Source of the DNA: UBA965 sp040396955
Lineage (GTDB): Bacteria > Chloroflexota > Chloroflexia > Chloroflexales > Roseiflexaceae
Length of the DNA stretch: 64,000 bases
Assembly: GCA_040396955.1 (NCBI GenBank)
Contig: JBBAWX010000006.1
Location: forward strand, 78,063 to 142,062
Direction of reading: 5' to 3'
How positions within the stretch are numbered: the first letter of the stretch is position 1; every line of letters starts with the position of its first letter. The position numbers and the translations under genes are program-made. Under the pieces are notes generated by a model, which saw only the letters and a program-made list of their open reading frames with translations, ran no database searches and was not told where the DNA came from. Of the stretch, positions 16,583 to 25,562 are shown piece by piece.

Positions 16583-19500
16583 ATGTCTGACCAAACATCT
16601 ACTACCACCAATCGCTCGGCTACCCCAGATTCACCGACGCTGACCTCTTGGCTGAGTTGGGAGGGGCTCGCTTTTGCCCTCATCGTGTGTGCGAGTGTGC
16701 TGGTGCACCTTGCACGTCTCGACGTGATGGCCATGCACCACGATGAATCCATTCATGCCTGGTTGAGTTGGCGTTTTTTCACGGGGACAGGTGGGTTTAC
16801 CTGTGCCGGTGGCCGTGTCGCCGACACCTACTGTTACGACCCGGTGTACCACGGGCCATCGCTGTACATTTTCACCATCATCTCCTACTTTCTCTTCGGT
16901 GACGGTGATTGGCAGAGTCGCCTACCGCAGGCCATAGCCGGCATCGGCTTGACCCTCTCGGTGGCCTGGCTACGTCCATACTTCGGGCAGCGGGGCGTAC
17001 TGTTGGCCATGGTCGGTATAACGCTGACCGCCGTGTTGCTCTACTTCACGCGATTTGCGCGGCACGACGGGCTGATGGTGTTGTGGGTGCTATGGGTGGT
17101 CATCGGATTTTTCCGGTATCTCGATGATGGGCAGCCACGTTGGCTGTGGTTGATGGCGGCTGGCATCGGCTTGGCCATCAGCACCCACGAGCTCTACTAC
17201 ATCATCGGGTTCTTGTTTGCCTGGTTCCTCGGGCTTCGCATTGTCAGCGAGTACTGGCCAGTGCGCTACTCACGCCTGACACTGCTCGGGCTCATTGGGG
17301 CCTCACTGGTGGTCGAAGCACTCATCTTGAGTGGCGTGTGGAGTGGCCAGCTTACACCATCGCTCAACGCTGGCGGCATTGCCGTGGTGTTGTTTTTCGT
17401 GGCAATGACGAGCCTGATGGTGCAGCAGCTCTGGGATGCCACACCGGTTGTTGTACCCTTCGCACTCGATAAATGGCGGCATCACCGCCAAGAATTATTC
17501 GTCGCAATGGGGATTACGGCGGGCATATTTGTCCTCTTGTACGGCAACTTTTTTGCGGACCCGCGTGGCATCCTCGACGGCATGTACCAGGGGTTGGCCT
17601 ATTGGCTCGGCTCACAACAATCGTTTGCTCGTGGTGACCAGCCATGGTACTACTACCTGATGATTATGGGCATCAACGAACCCTTGGCTCTTTTTGGTGG
17701 GGTGAGTATCGTGATTGCAGGAGCTGTGGCGGCCGTGCGCAACTGGCAAGCACAGCAAGCCGGCAACGTAGTCGCACGACTCGGCCTGTTCCCCGTCTTT
17801 TTGGTGTACTGGTTTGTGGGCGCGTTGGTCTTTTTTTCGTGGGCCGGAGAAAAGATGCCCTGGCTGACCGCACATATCACGCTCCCCGGGAACCTGCTCG
17901 TCGTCTGGGGTGTGGTCCAGGTGGTGCGTGCTATTCAGATCTCCAATCGGCATTTTTGGTGGATTATCCCGGGGGCCGCAATCCTCGCTTTGATGTCGTT
18001 GGCGGTGGCCGTGGTGCAGCTCAGCAGTGGGATTGGTTCGGTGCAGGGTGTTTTCCCGCTCATCGCAGCTGCCGGATTTATCTACGTAGTACTGCACTAC
18101 TCCGATGTCGTAGGGCGTGAGCACACCGCCCGTCTTGCCCTCTTGAGTGTGGTCATCGTTTTGGCGGCCTACGGTGTACGGGCGAGTTGGTTGGCGAATT
18201 TCGACGCTCCCGATACAGCGCGGGATCCCATTGTATACACACAGACCTCACCAGATGTTCCCCGGATGGTCCGTGATATTACAGAGCTCGCCATCAACCA
18301 GACCCGCAACCAACGCACCGCCAATGATACTGCGGGTGGATTGTCGATGCCCATCATGCTCGACATTGGTGGCACCGATGGCGGATTGGCATGGCCGTTT
18401 CAGTGGTACTTCCGTGATATGCTCCGCATGGAAAACCGGAGCGGTGACTTCTTCGCTGAGGTGACACCTGACTCATTTTTGGTGGATGCCCCCGATGCAA
18501 GCCAGCAAATTTTGGTGCCGGTGGTCATGGTGTATACCCCCAACATGACTGAGAACACACGTAGCGTGCTGGAACAAAATTATGTCAAATTATACGATGG
18601 TCAACTCAATTGGTGGTTCCCGGAGGGGGACAAATGTACGCCGACCAGCCCCGGCTACAAACGGTTCTACTACAGCACCCTGATTGCTCTGAAGGCCGGA
18701 AACGACTGTCCCAGCCTCGACACCACTCAACTACCCACGTTGCTTGCGCCCATCATTTGGCCATTTGACCCGAGCCATTGGCAAGAGACCTGGCGTTACC
18801 TGATGTACCGTGAGCTCCCTGCTGATTTGAGCATCAGCGGCCGTGCCATGGAGGTATGGGTGCGGAGTGATCTCGCTGGTGGCAGCGGGAGTACGGCAAG
18901 CACGAGTACCAGTACCACATACAAACTAGTAGCAAGCACCAGCTTCAGCGACGGTGAAATGTTGGCTCCGCGTGGCATTGCCGTCGGCAAAGACGGCACG
19001 GTGGTGGTCGCAGACAGCGATACCCATCAGATATTCATTTTTAACAGTGATGGCACAGTGCGCCAAAAAATCGGCACCCGTGGCAATCGTCCAAATGAAT
19101 TCAATGAACCCCGTGGAGTCGCCATTGACGACAGCGGCAACATCTTTGTGGCCGACACGTGGAACGCACGCGTCGTCAAGCTTTCACCGCAAGGCGAGTG
19201 GTTGGGCAGCTGGGGAAGTGGCACCCAAGACTTCGGCGATGGCCGAGTCGCCAGTGTGACTGACGGCACCCTCGCAGGCAATCAAGCCGATCCGCTGGGC
19301 TTTTTTGGGCCACGTGGTGTGGCGGTCGACGCCCAAGGCAACGTGTACGTCACCGACACCGGCAATAAGCGGGTGGTAGTGACCGACAACGACGGAACGT
19401 ACCTCTACCAATGGGGGGAGGCCGGGAGTGCGCCAGGGCAGTTCAACGAACCCATCGGCATCGCTGTTGATGGCGATGGCACGGTGGCCGTGGGTGACAC

Positions 19501-19831
19501 CTGGAATGGGCGCGTACAATTCTTTGCGAGCGATGGCAATGCACAAATCAACCCGTACCCCATCCAAAGTTGGCGCGTCAACGGGTGGCAGGCTCAGACC
19601 TACGACGACCCCTACATCGCATTCAGCGACGGGCAAGTTCTCGCGTCAGTGCCCAAACGGAACGTGGTCGCAGCAGGTGGCATTACCGGTGAAGAAACCC
19701 TGCGCTGGGGTGGTGCCGGGAGTGATACGGCGTCGTTCATTGAGCCAAGTGGCGTAGCCTTTGGGCCGGATGGACGCGCCTACGTCATCGATCGTGGCAA
19801 TTTGCGCATCATGGTCTTTACGTTGCCCTAA
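16583..19831 (+). CDS. Agl23/TIGR03663-type glycosyltransferase fused to an NHL-repeat propeller
   Basis: The first about 765 residues repeat the architecture of the preceding gene (HHDESIHAWLS, DPVYHGPSLY, FSWAGEKMPWLT, TQTSPDVPR-type loop), with many membrane helices. After a Ser/Thr linker (around 768-775) come at least five NHL repeats (GIAVGKDG, GVAIDDSG, GVAVDAQG, GIAVDGDG, GVAFGPDG, each with a V-x-D partner), forming a beta-propeller expected outside the cell. The total is 1082 residues. ATG 16583 is preferred because GGGAGA precedes it; an alternative ATG at 16562 overlaps the upstream stop codon. A strong terminator follows. The propeller may bind acceptor glycan or protein; this is inference. 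Confidence 0.85.
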   Translation: MSDQTSTTTNRSATPDSPTLTSWLSWEGLAFALIVCASVLVHLARLDVMAMHHDESIHAWLSWRFFTGTGGFTCAGGRVADTYCYDPVYHGPSLYIFTIISYFLFGDGDWQSRLPQAIAGIGLTLSVAWLRPYFGQRGVLLAMVGITLTAVLLYFTRFARHDGLMVLWVLWVVIGFFRYLDDGQPRWLWLMAAGIGLAISTHELYYIIGFLFAWFLGLRIVSEYWPVRYSRLTLLGLIGASLVVEALILSGVWSGQLTPSLNAGGIAVVLFFVAMTSLMVQQLWDATPVVVPFALDKWRHHRQELFVAMGITAGIFVLLYGNFFADPRGILDGMYQGLAYWLGSQQSFARGDQPWYYYLMIMGINEPLALFGGVSIVIAGAVAAVRNWQAQQAGNVVARLGLFPVFLVYWFVGALVFFSWAGEKMPWLTAHITLPGNLLVVWGVVQVVRAIQISNRHFWWIIPGAAILALMSLAVAVVQLSSGIGSVQGVFPLIAAAGFIYVVLHYSDVVGREHTARLALLSVVIVLAAYGVRASWLANFDAPDTARDPIVYTQTSPDVPRMVRDITELAINQTRNQRTANDTAGGLSMPIMLDIGGTDGGLAWPFQWYFRDMLRMENRSGDFFAEVTPDSFLVDAPDASQQILVPVVMVYTPNMTENTRSVLEQNYVKLYDGQLNWWFPEGDKCTPTSPGYKRFYYSTLIALKAGNDCPSLDTTQLPTLLAPIIWPFDPSHWQETWRYLMYRELPADLSISGRAMEVWVRSDLAGGSGSTASTSTSTTYKLVASTSFSDGEMLAPRGIAVGKDGTVVVADSDTHQIFIFNSDGTVRQKIGTRGNRPNEFNEPRGVAIDDSGNIFVADTWNARVVKLSPQGEWLGSWGSGTQDFGDGRVASVTDGTLAGNQADPLGFFGPRGVAVDAQGNVYVTDTGNKRVVVTDNDGTYLYQWGEAGSAPGQFNEPIGIAVDGDGTVAVGDTWNGRVQFFASDGNAQINPYPIQSWRVNGWQAQTYDDPYIAFSDGQVLASVPKRNVVAAGGITGEETLRWGGAGSDTASFIEPSGVAFGPDGRAYVIDRGNLRIMVFTLP

Positions 19832-19844
19832 GCAAAAACGGCAG

Positions 19845-20855
19845 TCACACCGACCACTCCGAATCGGGAGTGGTCGGTGTTTTTTTGGCAAACACGAACT
19901 GCAATAACCGCGTCATCCCATCAAAAATCTCTTGGCGTTCAGCGCCCTCTGGAGATTCGCTGACAACCTGTTCAATCCACTCGTAGATGTCTTCGAGCAC
20001 CCGACGTTCCTGATAAAAACGCAAGCGCTGAGCATCGACGGGAGTCTCCCCACAGATGCGTTGATAGGCGGCATACCACTGTGGCCAGTGTGGTTCATCC
20101 CAGACAAACATGAAATCATGCTCGGGCGGAGCAAGCTTGAGCCCCTCAATATCGAGGAGCACGGTTTGATCGGCATCAACGAGCATGTTCATACAGTGAA
20201 TGTCCGTGTGACACAGCACCAATGGCACTACCTGGTGTTGAAGCTGTGCCGCCACAGCACCAAAGCGGGCATGCATCTGCCGGAGGGCGGTACGATACGG
20301 CGCCACGACGGCGTGCAAATCACCGGCAAGCTGACCCCACCCAGACCCAAGATAGGCGGCCAACGAAGCATCCCAGCGCGCACTGAAATCTTCGCGTTCG
20401 ACGTGTGCCGGCCATGGGACCTGCGACGTGCTCCGGTGGAGCCAGGCAATGGTGGTAGCAAGATGTTCGACGTGTGTGGCAGACAACGGTTGCGCACACG
20501 GCATGACGCCTTGCCAGTAATCGAAAGCCACACACACGAAACGGCCCATGTCGACGGTGAACGTCCCCGCCGTGGTGGCAAATGGAGCCGTCATGCGCCC
20601 ACGCAGAGGAGTATGGGCGACTGCCCAGGCACTCACCGGCAGCGCAAATTCGTTGGAGCGAAGCATGCGCGCCGTGATGGCCCGTTCACGATCGTAACAT
20701 TTGACAAATGCCTGATGTGCGTCGACTTCGAGCAAAAATGCTTGAGCCACAAATCCGCTTTGGAGTGCGGTAATCCGCACTTCAGCACCATGCCAGCCCA
20801 ACGCGGCCGGCATGTATGTCACCGCATCGTATGCGGTAGGTGGTTGGTGCATCAT
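19845..20855 (-). CDS. Aminoglycoside/choline-kinase-fold phosphotransferase
   Basis: The 336-residue protein has the APH (PF01636-type) fold. The catalytic loop LCHTDIHCMNML carries the Asp and Asn of the family, and the metal-binding DFG-equivalent is LLDIEG. The N-terminal lobe has a FVKCYDRE segment with the ATP-binding Lys. Such proteins phosphorylate small hydroxyl compounds (aminoglycosides, choline, sugars); genomic context gives no substrate. ATG 20855 follows GGGAG. The C-terminal residues TTPDSEWSV are encoded within the terminator of the opposing operon. It is the last gene of the phosphohexomutase-murJ-methyltransferase string. Confidence 0.8.
   Translation of the reverse strand: MMHQPPTAYDAVTYMPAALGWHGAEVRITALQSGFVAQAFLLEVDAHQAFVKCYDRERAITARMLRSNEFALPVSAWAVAHTPLRGRMTAPFATTAGTFTVDMGRFVCVAFDYWQGVMPCAQPLSATHVEHLATTIAWLHRSTSQVPWPAHVEREDFSARWDASLAAYLGSGWGQLAGDLHAVVAPYRTALRQMHARFGAVAAQLQHQVVPLVLCHTDIHCMNMLVDADQTVLLDIEGLKLAPPEHDFMFVWDEPHWPQWYAAYQRICGETPVDAQRLRFYQERRVLEDIYEWIEQVVSESPEGAERQEIFDGMTRLLQFVFAKKTPTTPDSEWSV
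19847..19887 (+). terminator. Rho-independent terminator of the Agl23 operon
   Basis: ACACCGACCACTCC (19847-19860) pairs over 14 bases with 19867-19880 and is followed by a T8 tract. The hairpin also encodes the last codons of the convergent kinase-fold gene on the minus strand. Confidence 0.9.
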
Positions 20856-20894
20856 CACGCAGGCGCTCCCTCTTATCCCCCACTTCACCGTGAT

Positions 20895-21311
20895 TTATGG
20901 TGTCAAACGCATGCGTGTAAAACGCGGTTGAAAGCCGAGTGCCTGCCAAAATGCGGCTCCGGCTTGATTCCACACCAGCACGTCAAGTTCAAGCGTCCCG
21001 CCCCCCAACAGATGATGCAGGGCTGCAAAGGCCTGACGGCCGAATCCGTGACGGCGGTAGGTGGCGAGTATCAAAAACTGGCGCACATACGGGGGATCGC
21101 TCTGCATATGCACCAGCGCATACCCACACACGGTGTCTCCCTGGACAAACAGCCATGCGCGGTAGCCAGATGTGAGGAATCCGGTCATGCGGGTGCACAA
21201 CTGCTGCTCATCCATCGGGTTATCGGAGCCCTCATCAACGATGAGCTGACGATTGAGTTGCGCCAACAGCGGGCAATCTGCGAGTGTCGCCTCGCGAACA
21301 TCACACGTCAT
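20895..21311 (-). CDS. GNAT family N-acetyltransferase
   Basis: This 138-residue protein has the GNAT acetyl-CoA fold. Motif A appears as FLILATYRRHGFGRQAFAAL, where the RHGFGR loop binds the pyrophosphate of CoA, and motif B as ELDVLVWNQAGAAFWQALGF. It starts with the usual VREATLAD segment. The ATG at 21311 overlaps the stop of the RlmD-like gene, so translation is coupled. The acetyl acceptor cannot be predicted. Confidence 0.85.
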   Translation of the reverse strand: MTCDVREATLADCPLLAQLNRQLIVDEGSDNPMDEQQLCTRMTGFLTSGYRAWLFVQGDTVCGYALVHMQSDPPYVRQFLILATYRRHGFGRQAFAALHHLLGGGTLELDVLVWNQAGAAFWQALGFQPRFTRMRLTP

Positions 21312-22564
21312 GCCTGCCGCTCCAGCGTGACCACGCTTTCAATGTGTGCGGTCTGCGGGAAGCAATCGACACAGGCGATGCGGGTTATCACATATCCAAC
21401 CCCTTGGAGTGCCTGCACATCACGGGCCAGTGTACCAGGGTGACACGACACATAGACGACACGTTGCGGGGCTAAACGCTCAATGCCCACGATGACATCA
21501 GGATGCAACCCACGACGGGGTGGATCAAGCACAATGGCATCAATGTCGTAGAGGTGGAGCAACCCTTTTTCGACTGGCTCTGCGATCCACTCCACATTCT
21601 CAAAACCGTTATTCCAGGCGTTGTGTTGCCCATTAGCAACCGCTGGTGCATATTCTTCGATGCCGATGACACGCAGGCTCCGCTGTGCGAGCGGCAGGGT
21701 AAACGTACCTGCACCACAATAGGCATCGACCACCCGTTGCCCCGATGTATCGCCAATCGTAGTTTGTACTTCGTGCCACAAGGCGGTGGCAGCGGCCTGG
21801 GATACCTGGAAAAAGGTGGTCGGGCCGAGATCGAGGCGAATCCCGGCATGGAGCTCGGAGATCGTGGCCGCTCCTTCGTAGTTTCCCCACGGCATACGCA
21901 CACCGACCACGGCAGGCTGAAGCGGTTGCCACGCCTCCCAGACTGCAATCGCCACACGATTCGGCAAATCGTCGAAGGCGGCAACCACGGTGCCATTGGC
22001 CTCACTCATGCGTAACCAGGCGGTCCACACTGTGCGCGGCGGCGGTGGATGTGCTGCTACCGCCTGGCGGAGCGTATGGATGGCGGCCTGCAAGGTGGGG
22101 TGCAACAAGGGGTCATCGTCGACCACGGTCACGTGGGCACTCCCATCGGCCTTGTACCCGAGATAGGCGCCGTAGCCGTGCAACCGCGCACTATTGCGGT
22201 AGTGCCAGGGAGCTGAGCCTGGTATCTGCTGTACTGCAGGCAATGAAGTCAGTTTGCCGATGCGTTGCAACTGCTCCACTAAAATCTGTCGTTTGAATTC
22301 GACCTGAGCAGTATGTGCGATATGTTGCCACTCCATGTGCGGTGCATTGGCGAGCCGAGGTGCAACGCGCTCTGGTGCGGCGACAAGTACCTCGACGACA
22401 TCAGCGCGAGCAAATGAACTCGTAACCTGACGCAGACGCGCCCGTACGTGCTCACCTGGCAAGGCGCCTTGAACAAAGACAGCCAGACCATCGAGACGGG
22501 CGACAGCGTCGCCCCCCTGTGCCATGGCATGCGGATGGAGCTCTACTTCGGTGTTTGTTTGCAT
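21308..22564 (-). CDS. TrmA/RlmD-family RNA (uracil-5-)-methyltransferase, apparently lacking the Fe-S motif
   Basis: The 418-residue enzyme methylates C5 of a uridine in rRNA or tRNA using SAM. It has an N-terminal TRAM RNA-binding domain (residues 1-60), the SAM motif VDAYCGAGTFTLPLA, the IVLDPPRRGLHPD loop and the catalytic cysteine in YVSCHPGTLARD. Homologues of the RlmCD/RlmD type usually bind a [4Fe-4S] cluster through a C-x-GGC run just before QH(L/I)AY; here the equivalent NAPHMEWQHIAH has no cysteine, so a cluster is unlikely. ATG 22564 follows GAGG. It overlaps murJ by 22 bases. The exact target nucleotide is unknown. Confidence 0.85.
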   Translation of the reverse strand: MQTNTEVELHPHAMAQGGDAVARLDGLAVFVQGALPGEHVRARLRQVTSSFARADVVEVLVAAPERVAPRLANAPHMEWQHIAHTAQVEFKRQILVEQLQRIGKLTSLPAVQQIPGSAPWHYRNSARLHGYGAYLGYKADGSAHVTVVDDDPLLHPTLQAAIHTLRQAVAAHPPPPRTVWTAWLRMSEANGTVVAAFDDLPNRVAIAVWEAWQPLQPAVVGVRMPWGNYEGAATISELHAGIRLDLGPTTFFQVSQAAATALWHEVQTTIGDTSGQRVVDAYCGAGTFTLPLAQRSLRVIGIEEYAPAVANGQHNAWNNGFENVEWIAEPVEKGLLHLYDIDAIVLDPPRRGLHPDVIVGIERLAPQRVVYVSCHPGTLARDVQALQGVGYVITRIACVDCFPQTAHIESVVTLERQA

Positions 22565-23910
22565 TCGTTCCTCAATTGATGCAGACGTCGCCAGACCATG
22601 CCCAGCAACAATGCAGTTTCGCCATAACAAGTCGCCACGTGGGCGATGGGCACGGCGACGATGCCCCAGCCGAGACCCCAACCGTTGAGCACCGCCCATT
22701 TCACAGACAACTGGGTGACATTCGTGGCCAGCGGTGTGTGCGTGTCGTGCATGGCATTGAGCATGCGTGACGAAAGCTCGGTAAGCACAAAGGCCGGTAA
22801 GCCCAAGATATACCATTGTAACACTGCAAAGGTGCGGTCGCCGGCCGCCTGGTCAAAAGCGCCACGTTCGAGGATGAGTGCGATGCCGGCGCGTCCTGCC
22901 ACCAACAGTACCAATATGACCGGCAGGGTGAGCAACACTGCAATGACGGCCACCCGCACAAAGGTGCGCCGCGCCGTCACGAGATCACGAGTCGCAATGG
23001 CATGTGCAAACTGGGGAAAGGCGGCTTGCCCAATGGCAGAGCCTATCAAACGCACCGGCATGTCGGCCAATAACCACGCACTGTAGATGGCGGCCACCGT
23101 GGTCACACCGATACGCGTAGCAAACGACGTGTCGATGATACTTCCGGCGTAGTTGACCGTGACCGACAATGCCGTTGGCGCTGCCAGCCACAAGGCGCGC
23201 CGGAGCATGGGGTGGTGCACATCCCACTGCCAGCGCAGTGAGCCGTTGAGCCAGTGGAGCCCAAGCCAGACAATGCCTACTTTGAGCACCGCGGCCATCA
23301 ACAACCCGATGGTAGGACCGTAGATGCCGATGGCGGGCCAATACCAGGCCGCACCAATCCCCAGCAGAATCGTCATGTTGTGGGAGACATAGGCCAGTGC
23401 AATCAACGCAAATCGCCGCTCAACGGTCAACAAGGCACCAATGATACTTGCAAGCGCCAACAACAGCGGTTGAAACAACAAGATGCGCGTGAGTGTGGTG
23501 GTACGAGCTTGTAATGCGGGGTCTGCTGCCGGCATCAACACGACGCGCACAAACCAGTCGGTGGCCAAGATACCCACCACTGTGGTTACTGCCACCCCAA
23601 CCATGGTCACACTAGCGATGACGTTGAGCAGGCGTTGTTGCGCAGTGCGATCCGGTAATTCTACCAACAGCGGCACGAGAGCGGCCACCAGCGCGCCACC
23701 AGCGACGAGGTTGATGAGTGTTTCGGGGAGACGAGCCGCCGCATAGTAGGCAGCGATTTCGCTACCATCGCCGAAGGTGGCACCGAGCAAGATTTGGCGT
23801 ACCATGCCCAAACCGGCCGACAACGCGAAAGCGGCGGCCATAATGACCGCCGCAGACCGGATGGGGTATGCGCGTAGTAACCAAGGCTGCACCAAAGCCC
23901 ACCAACGCAT
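22543..23910 (-). CDS. murJ: Lipid II flippase MurJ/MviN
   Basis: MurJ moves the peptidoglycan precursor lipid II across the membrane. The 455-residue protein is a MATE/MOP-superfamily transporter with about 14 membrane helices. It has the conserved first block GLGMVRQILLGATFG..AAYYAAARLPETLINLVAGGAL, and the central SAIGQAAFPQFAH and ERGAFDQAA segments. ATG 23910 is preferred because it lies 7 bases after the phosphohexomutase stop; longer starts would run into that gene. The operon links sugar-nucleotide supply with wall precursor export. Confidence 0.9.
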   Translation of the reverse strand: MRWWALVQPWLLRAYPIRSAAVIMAAAFALSAGLGMVRQILLGATFGDGSEIAAYYAAARLPETLINLVAGGALVAALVPLLVELPDRTAQQRLLNVIASVTMVGVAVTTVVGILATDWFVRVVLMPAADPALQARTTTLTRILLFQPLLLALASIIGALLTVERRFALIALAYVSHNMTILLGIGAAWYWPAIGIYGPTIGLLMAAVLKVGIVWLGLHWLNGSLRWQWDVHHPMLRRALWLAAPTALSVTVNYAGSIIDTSFATRIGVTTVAAIYSAWLLADMPVRLIGSAIGQAAFPQFAHAIATRDLVTARRTFVRVAVIAVLLTLPVILVLLVAGRAGIALILERGAFDQAAGDRTFAVLQWYILGLPAFVLTELSSRMLNAMHDTHTPLATNVTQLSVKWAVLNGWGLGWGIVAVPIAHVATCYGETALLLGMVWRRLHQLRNECKQTPK

Positions 23911-23917
23911 GACTCTC

Positions 23918-25267
23918 TTACCCACGGATAATGGCAAGGACTTCGTCGCGTCGTCCCGCCATCGTGGCCGCATCCATGGCTTCCAAATTCAGCCGGATGA
24001 GGGGCTCCGTGTTGGAGGTACGCACATTGAAGTGCCAATCAGTGTAGATGACCGACAACCCGTCGCGGGTCTCGATGGTAGCATCGTGATAGCGCGCTCT
24101 GAGGGCAGCCAACACTGCCGCAGAATCCGCCACCCGCGAGTTAATCTCACCCGAAATGAAGTACTTCGATTCGATGGGTGCCAACAAAGCCGACAGCGTG
24201 GTCTGCTCACGTGCCAACATTTCGACCGTCAGCAACGAGGGGAGGAGCCCGGAATCCGCAAAAAAGAAATCCTTGAAGTAGTAGTGACCCGTCACTTCAC
24301 CGCCAAACAGCACATCTTCGTCGGCCATGCGCCGCTTGATGAATGCGTGCCCAACGCGCTCTTCGAGCGGTACGCCACCAGCAGCCGCAACCAACTGCGG
24401 TACCGCCCATGAGGCACGCACATCGTAGACGATTTTGGCACCGGGTGCACGTTTGAGGAGATAACGCGCCAAGATGGCGGTAAAGAAATCACCAGCCACG
24501 AAGCGTCCTTGGTCGTCGATGGCAAAAAAGCGGTCACCATCGCCGTCGAAGGCGAAGCCGGCGAGGGCTTTTTCACTGATAACGCGTTGCTCGAGCTCTG
24601 CACGGTTTTCGGGTTGCAACGGGTCGAGCCCGTGGTTGGGGAGTGAGCCATCGGGATTCAAGTAGAGGCCGACCAAATTGACGGGCAGGCGTTGGTAGAC
24701 GCGCTCCAAAATGGGTCCAACCGTACCATTGCCCGTGTCGGCCACAAAGGTCATGGGGCCGGCTTGAGCGATGACGTCGAGATCAATGAGCCCGAGCATG
24801 TGGGAGATAAACCCTTCGGAGAGATCGATGCTCCGGCGCGAGCCGGTGCGCCCTGGGGTGGCGTAGGCGTCGGTCTGCACGATGTGGCGCAAATCGGCGA
24901 TACCTTCGTTGCCACTGAGCAAATAGGGCATCTTGCGCACCATCTTGAAGCCGTTGTACTCTTTGGGGTTGTGCGACGCTGTCACCATCATACCGGGCAG
25001 GCCGAGTTGTGCACACGCATAATAAAACTGATCGGTACTGACCAAACCAATTTCGATGACATCAGCTCCCTGATCGATGAGACCTTGCGTCACTGCGGCA
25101 AACAAACTCGGGCCAGAGAGGCGCATATCGTGCCCGACAATGACTTGACTGGCGTTGAGGTAGGTAGCAAAGGCCCGGCCAATGGCATACGCGCCGTCTT
25201 CGTTGAGCTCGGTCGGATAAATGCCACGGATGTCGTAGGCCTTGAAAATGCCAGGATTGATTTGCAT
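23918..25267 (-). CDS. Phosphomannomutase/phosphoglucomutase
   Basis: This alpha-D-phosphohexomutase interconverts hexose 6- and 1-phosphates, feeding GDP-mannose or UDP-glucose synthesis. The 449 residues show the four family motifs: the phosphoserine loop TASHNPKEYNGFK, the metal loop AFDGDGDRFF, the sugar loop GGEVTGHYYF and the phosphate loop RTSNTEPLIRLN. ATG 25267 is supported by GGGAG 7 bases upstream, rather than the in-frame GTG at 25273. A TATAAT (25308-25303 on this strand) lies 36 bases upstream. It heads the operon containing murJ. Confidence 0.92.
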   Translation of the reverse strand: MQINPGIFKAYDIRGIYPTELNEDGAYAIGRAFATYLNASQVIVGHDMRLSGPSLFAAVTQGLIDQGADVIEIGLVSTDQFYYACAQLGLPGMMVTASHNPKEYNGFKMVRKMPYLLSGNEGIADLRHIVQTDAYATPGRTGSRRSIDLSEGFISHMLGLIDLDVIAQAGPMTFVADTGNGTVGPILERVYQRLPVNLVGLYLNPDGSLPNHGLDPLQPENRAELEQRVISEKALAGFAFDGDGDRFFAIDDQGRFVAGDFFTAILARYLLKRAPGAKIVYDVRASWAVPQLVAAAGGVPLEERVGHAFIKRRMADEDVLFGGEVTGHYYFKDFFFADSGLLPSLLTVEMLAREQTTLSALLAPIESKYFISGEINSRVADSAAVLAALRARYHDATIETRDGLSVIYTDWHFNVRTSNTEPLIRLNLEAMDAATMAGRRDEVLAIIRG

Positions 25268-25302
25268 GGGCACACTCCCACTATTGCATAGAATCTGTTG
25301 GT

Positions 25303-25308
25303 ATTATA
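25303..25308 (-). promoter_or_regulatory. -10 element of the phosphohexomutase operon, in a palindrome
   Basis: TATAAT on the minus strand is part of the perfect palindrome TATTATAATA, so a TATAAT also reads on the plus strand (25305-25310). No good -35 was found for either. Confidence 0.4.
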
Positions 25309-25335
25309 ATACACTGCACTCGAGTGGCACGGGAT

Positions 25336-25364
25336 TTGACAAGCACGACAAAATACCGTATAGT
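25336..25364 (+). promoter_or_regulatory. Consensus sigma-70 promoter of the lysine leader and operon
   Basis: A perfect -35 TTGACA (25336-25341) and TATAGT -10 (25359-25364) are exactly 17 bases apart, the best promoter in the window. Transcription should begin near 25371, about 27 bases before the leader ORF. Confidence 0.8.
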
Positions 25365-25397
25365 GCAGGCAGATTTTTCACTGTGGGTACGTCATCT

Positions 25398-25463
25398 ATG
25401 ATGTTTGTTTTTGTGAAGAAGCAGGATAAGCGCGCAAAGCAGCCGGCCAAACGGTCTGGTTGA
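25398..25463 (+). CDS. Lys/Arg-rich 21-codon leader peptide of the lysine operon
   Basis: The short frame reads MMFVFVKKQDKRAKQPAKRS-G then TGA. Five of 21 codons are lysine (residues 7, 8, 11, 14, 18) and two are arginine. It lies 34 bases downstream of a consensus promoter and its stop codon falls inside a segment that can pair with the 5' arm of the following terminator-like hairpin. This is the layout of an amino-acid attenuator in which ribosome stalling at scarce Lys codons changes RNA folding. Leader-peptide attenuation of the LysW-type lysine cluster has been reported in Thermus thermophilus, which gives precedent. The ribosome binding site is weak (GTGGG), and either of the two leading ATGs could be used. 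Translation has not been shown. Confidence 0.65.
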   Translation: MMFVFVKKQDKRAKQPAKRSG

Positions 25464-25523
25464 GCATGCTTGTTTGTTGATACACAAGCCCGCTTCACCA
25501 GACCGGTGAAGCGGGCTTCTTGT
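25452..25523 (+). promoter_or_regulatory. Transcription attenuator: mutually exclusive antiterminator and terminator hairpins
   Basis: The terminator stem pairs 25486-25499 with 25505-25518 over 14 bases (core GCCCGCTTCACC/GGTGAAGCGGGC) and is followed by TTCTTGT. The segment CGGTCTGGT (25452-25460), overlapping the end of the leader ORF, is perfectly complementary to ACCAGACCG (25497-25505). After one mismatch the pairing continues for four more pairs (25462-25465 with 25492-25495). This alternative helix removes the loop and upper arm of the terminator. A ribosome resting on the leader stop codon (25461-25463) would mask the upstream arm and let the terminator form. The U-rich tail is imperfect, so termination may be partial. 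Confidence 0.65.
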
Positions 25524-25562
25524 GGTCTGTGCCAATGACATTTGCCGAGAAAGGCACCTCAG

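Noticed and set aside
19932..21443. A 503-codon open frame on the plus strand opposite the kinase-fold, GNAT and methyltransferase genes
   Set aside because: It spans three well-supported minus-strand genes, and its translation is Cys/His/Arg-rich without any recognisable motif, as expected for the antisense of GC-rich coding DNA.
25268..25562. A lysine (L-box) riboswitch in front of the lysine operon
   Set aside because: The leader is too short (about 190 bases with a translated ORF) and lacks the multi-helix L-box core; the leader-peptide attenuator explains the pairing better.
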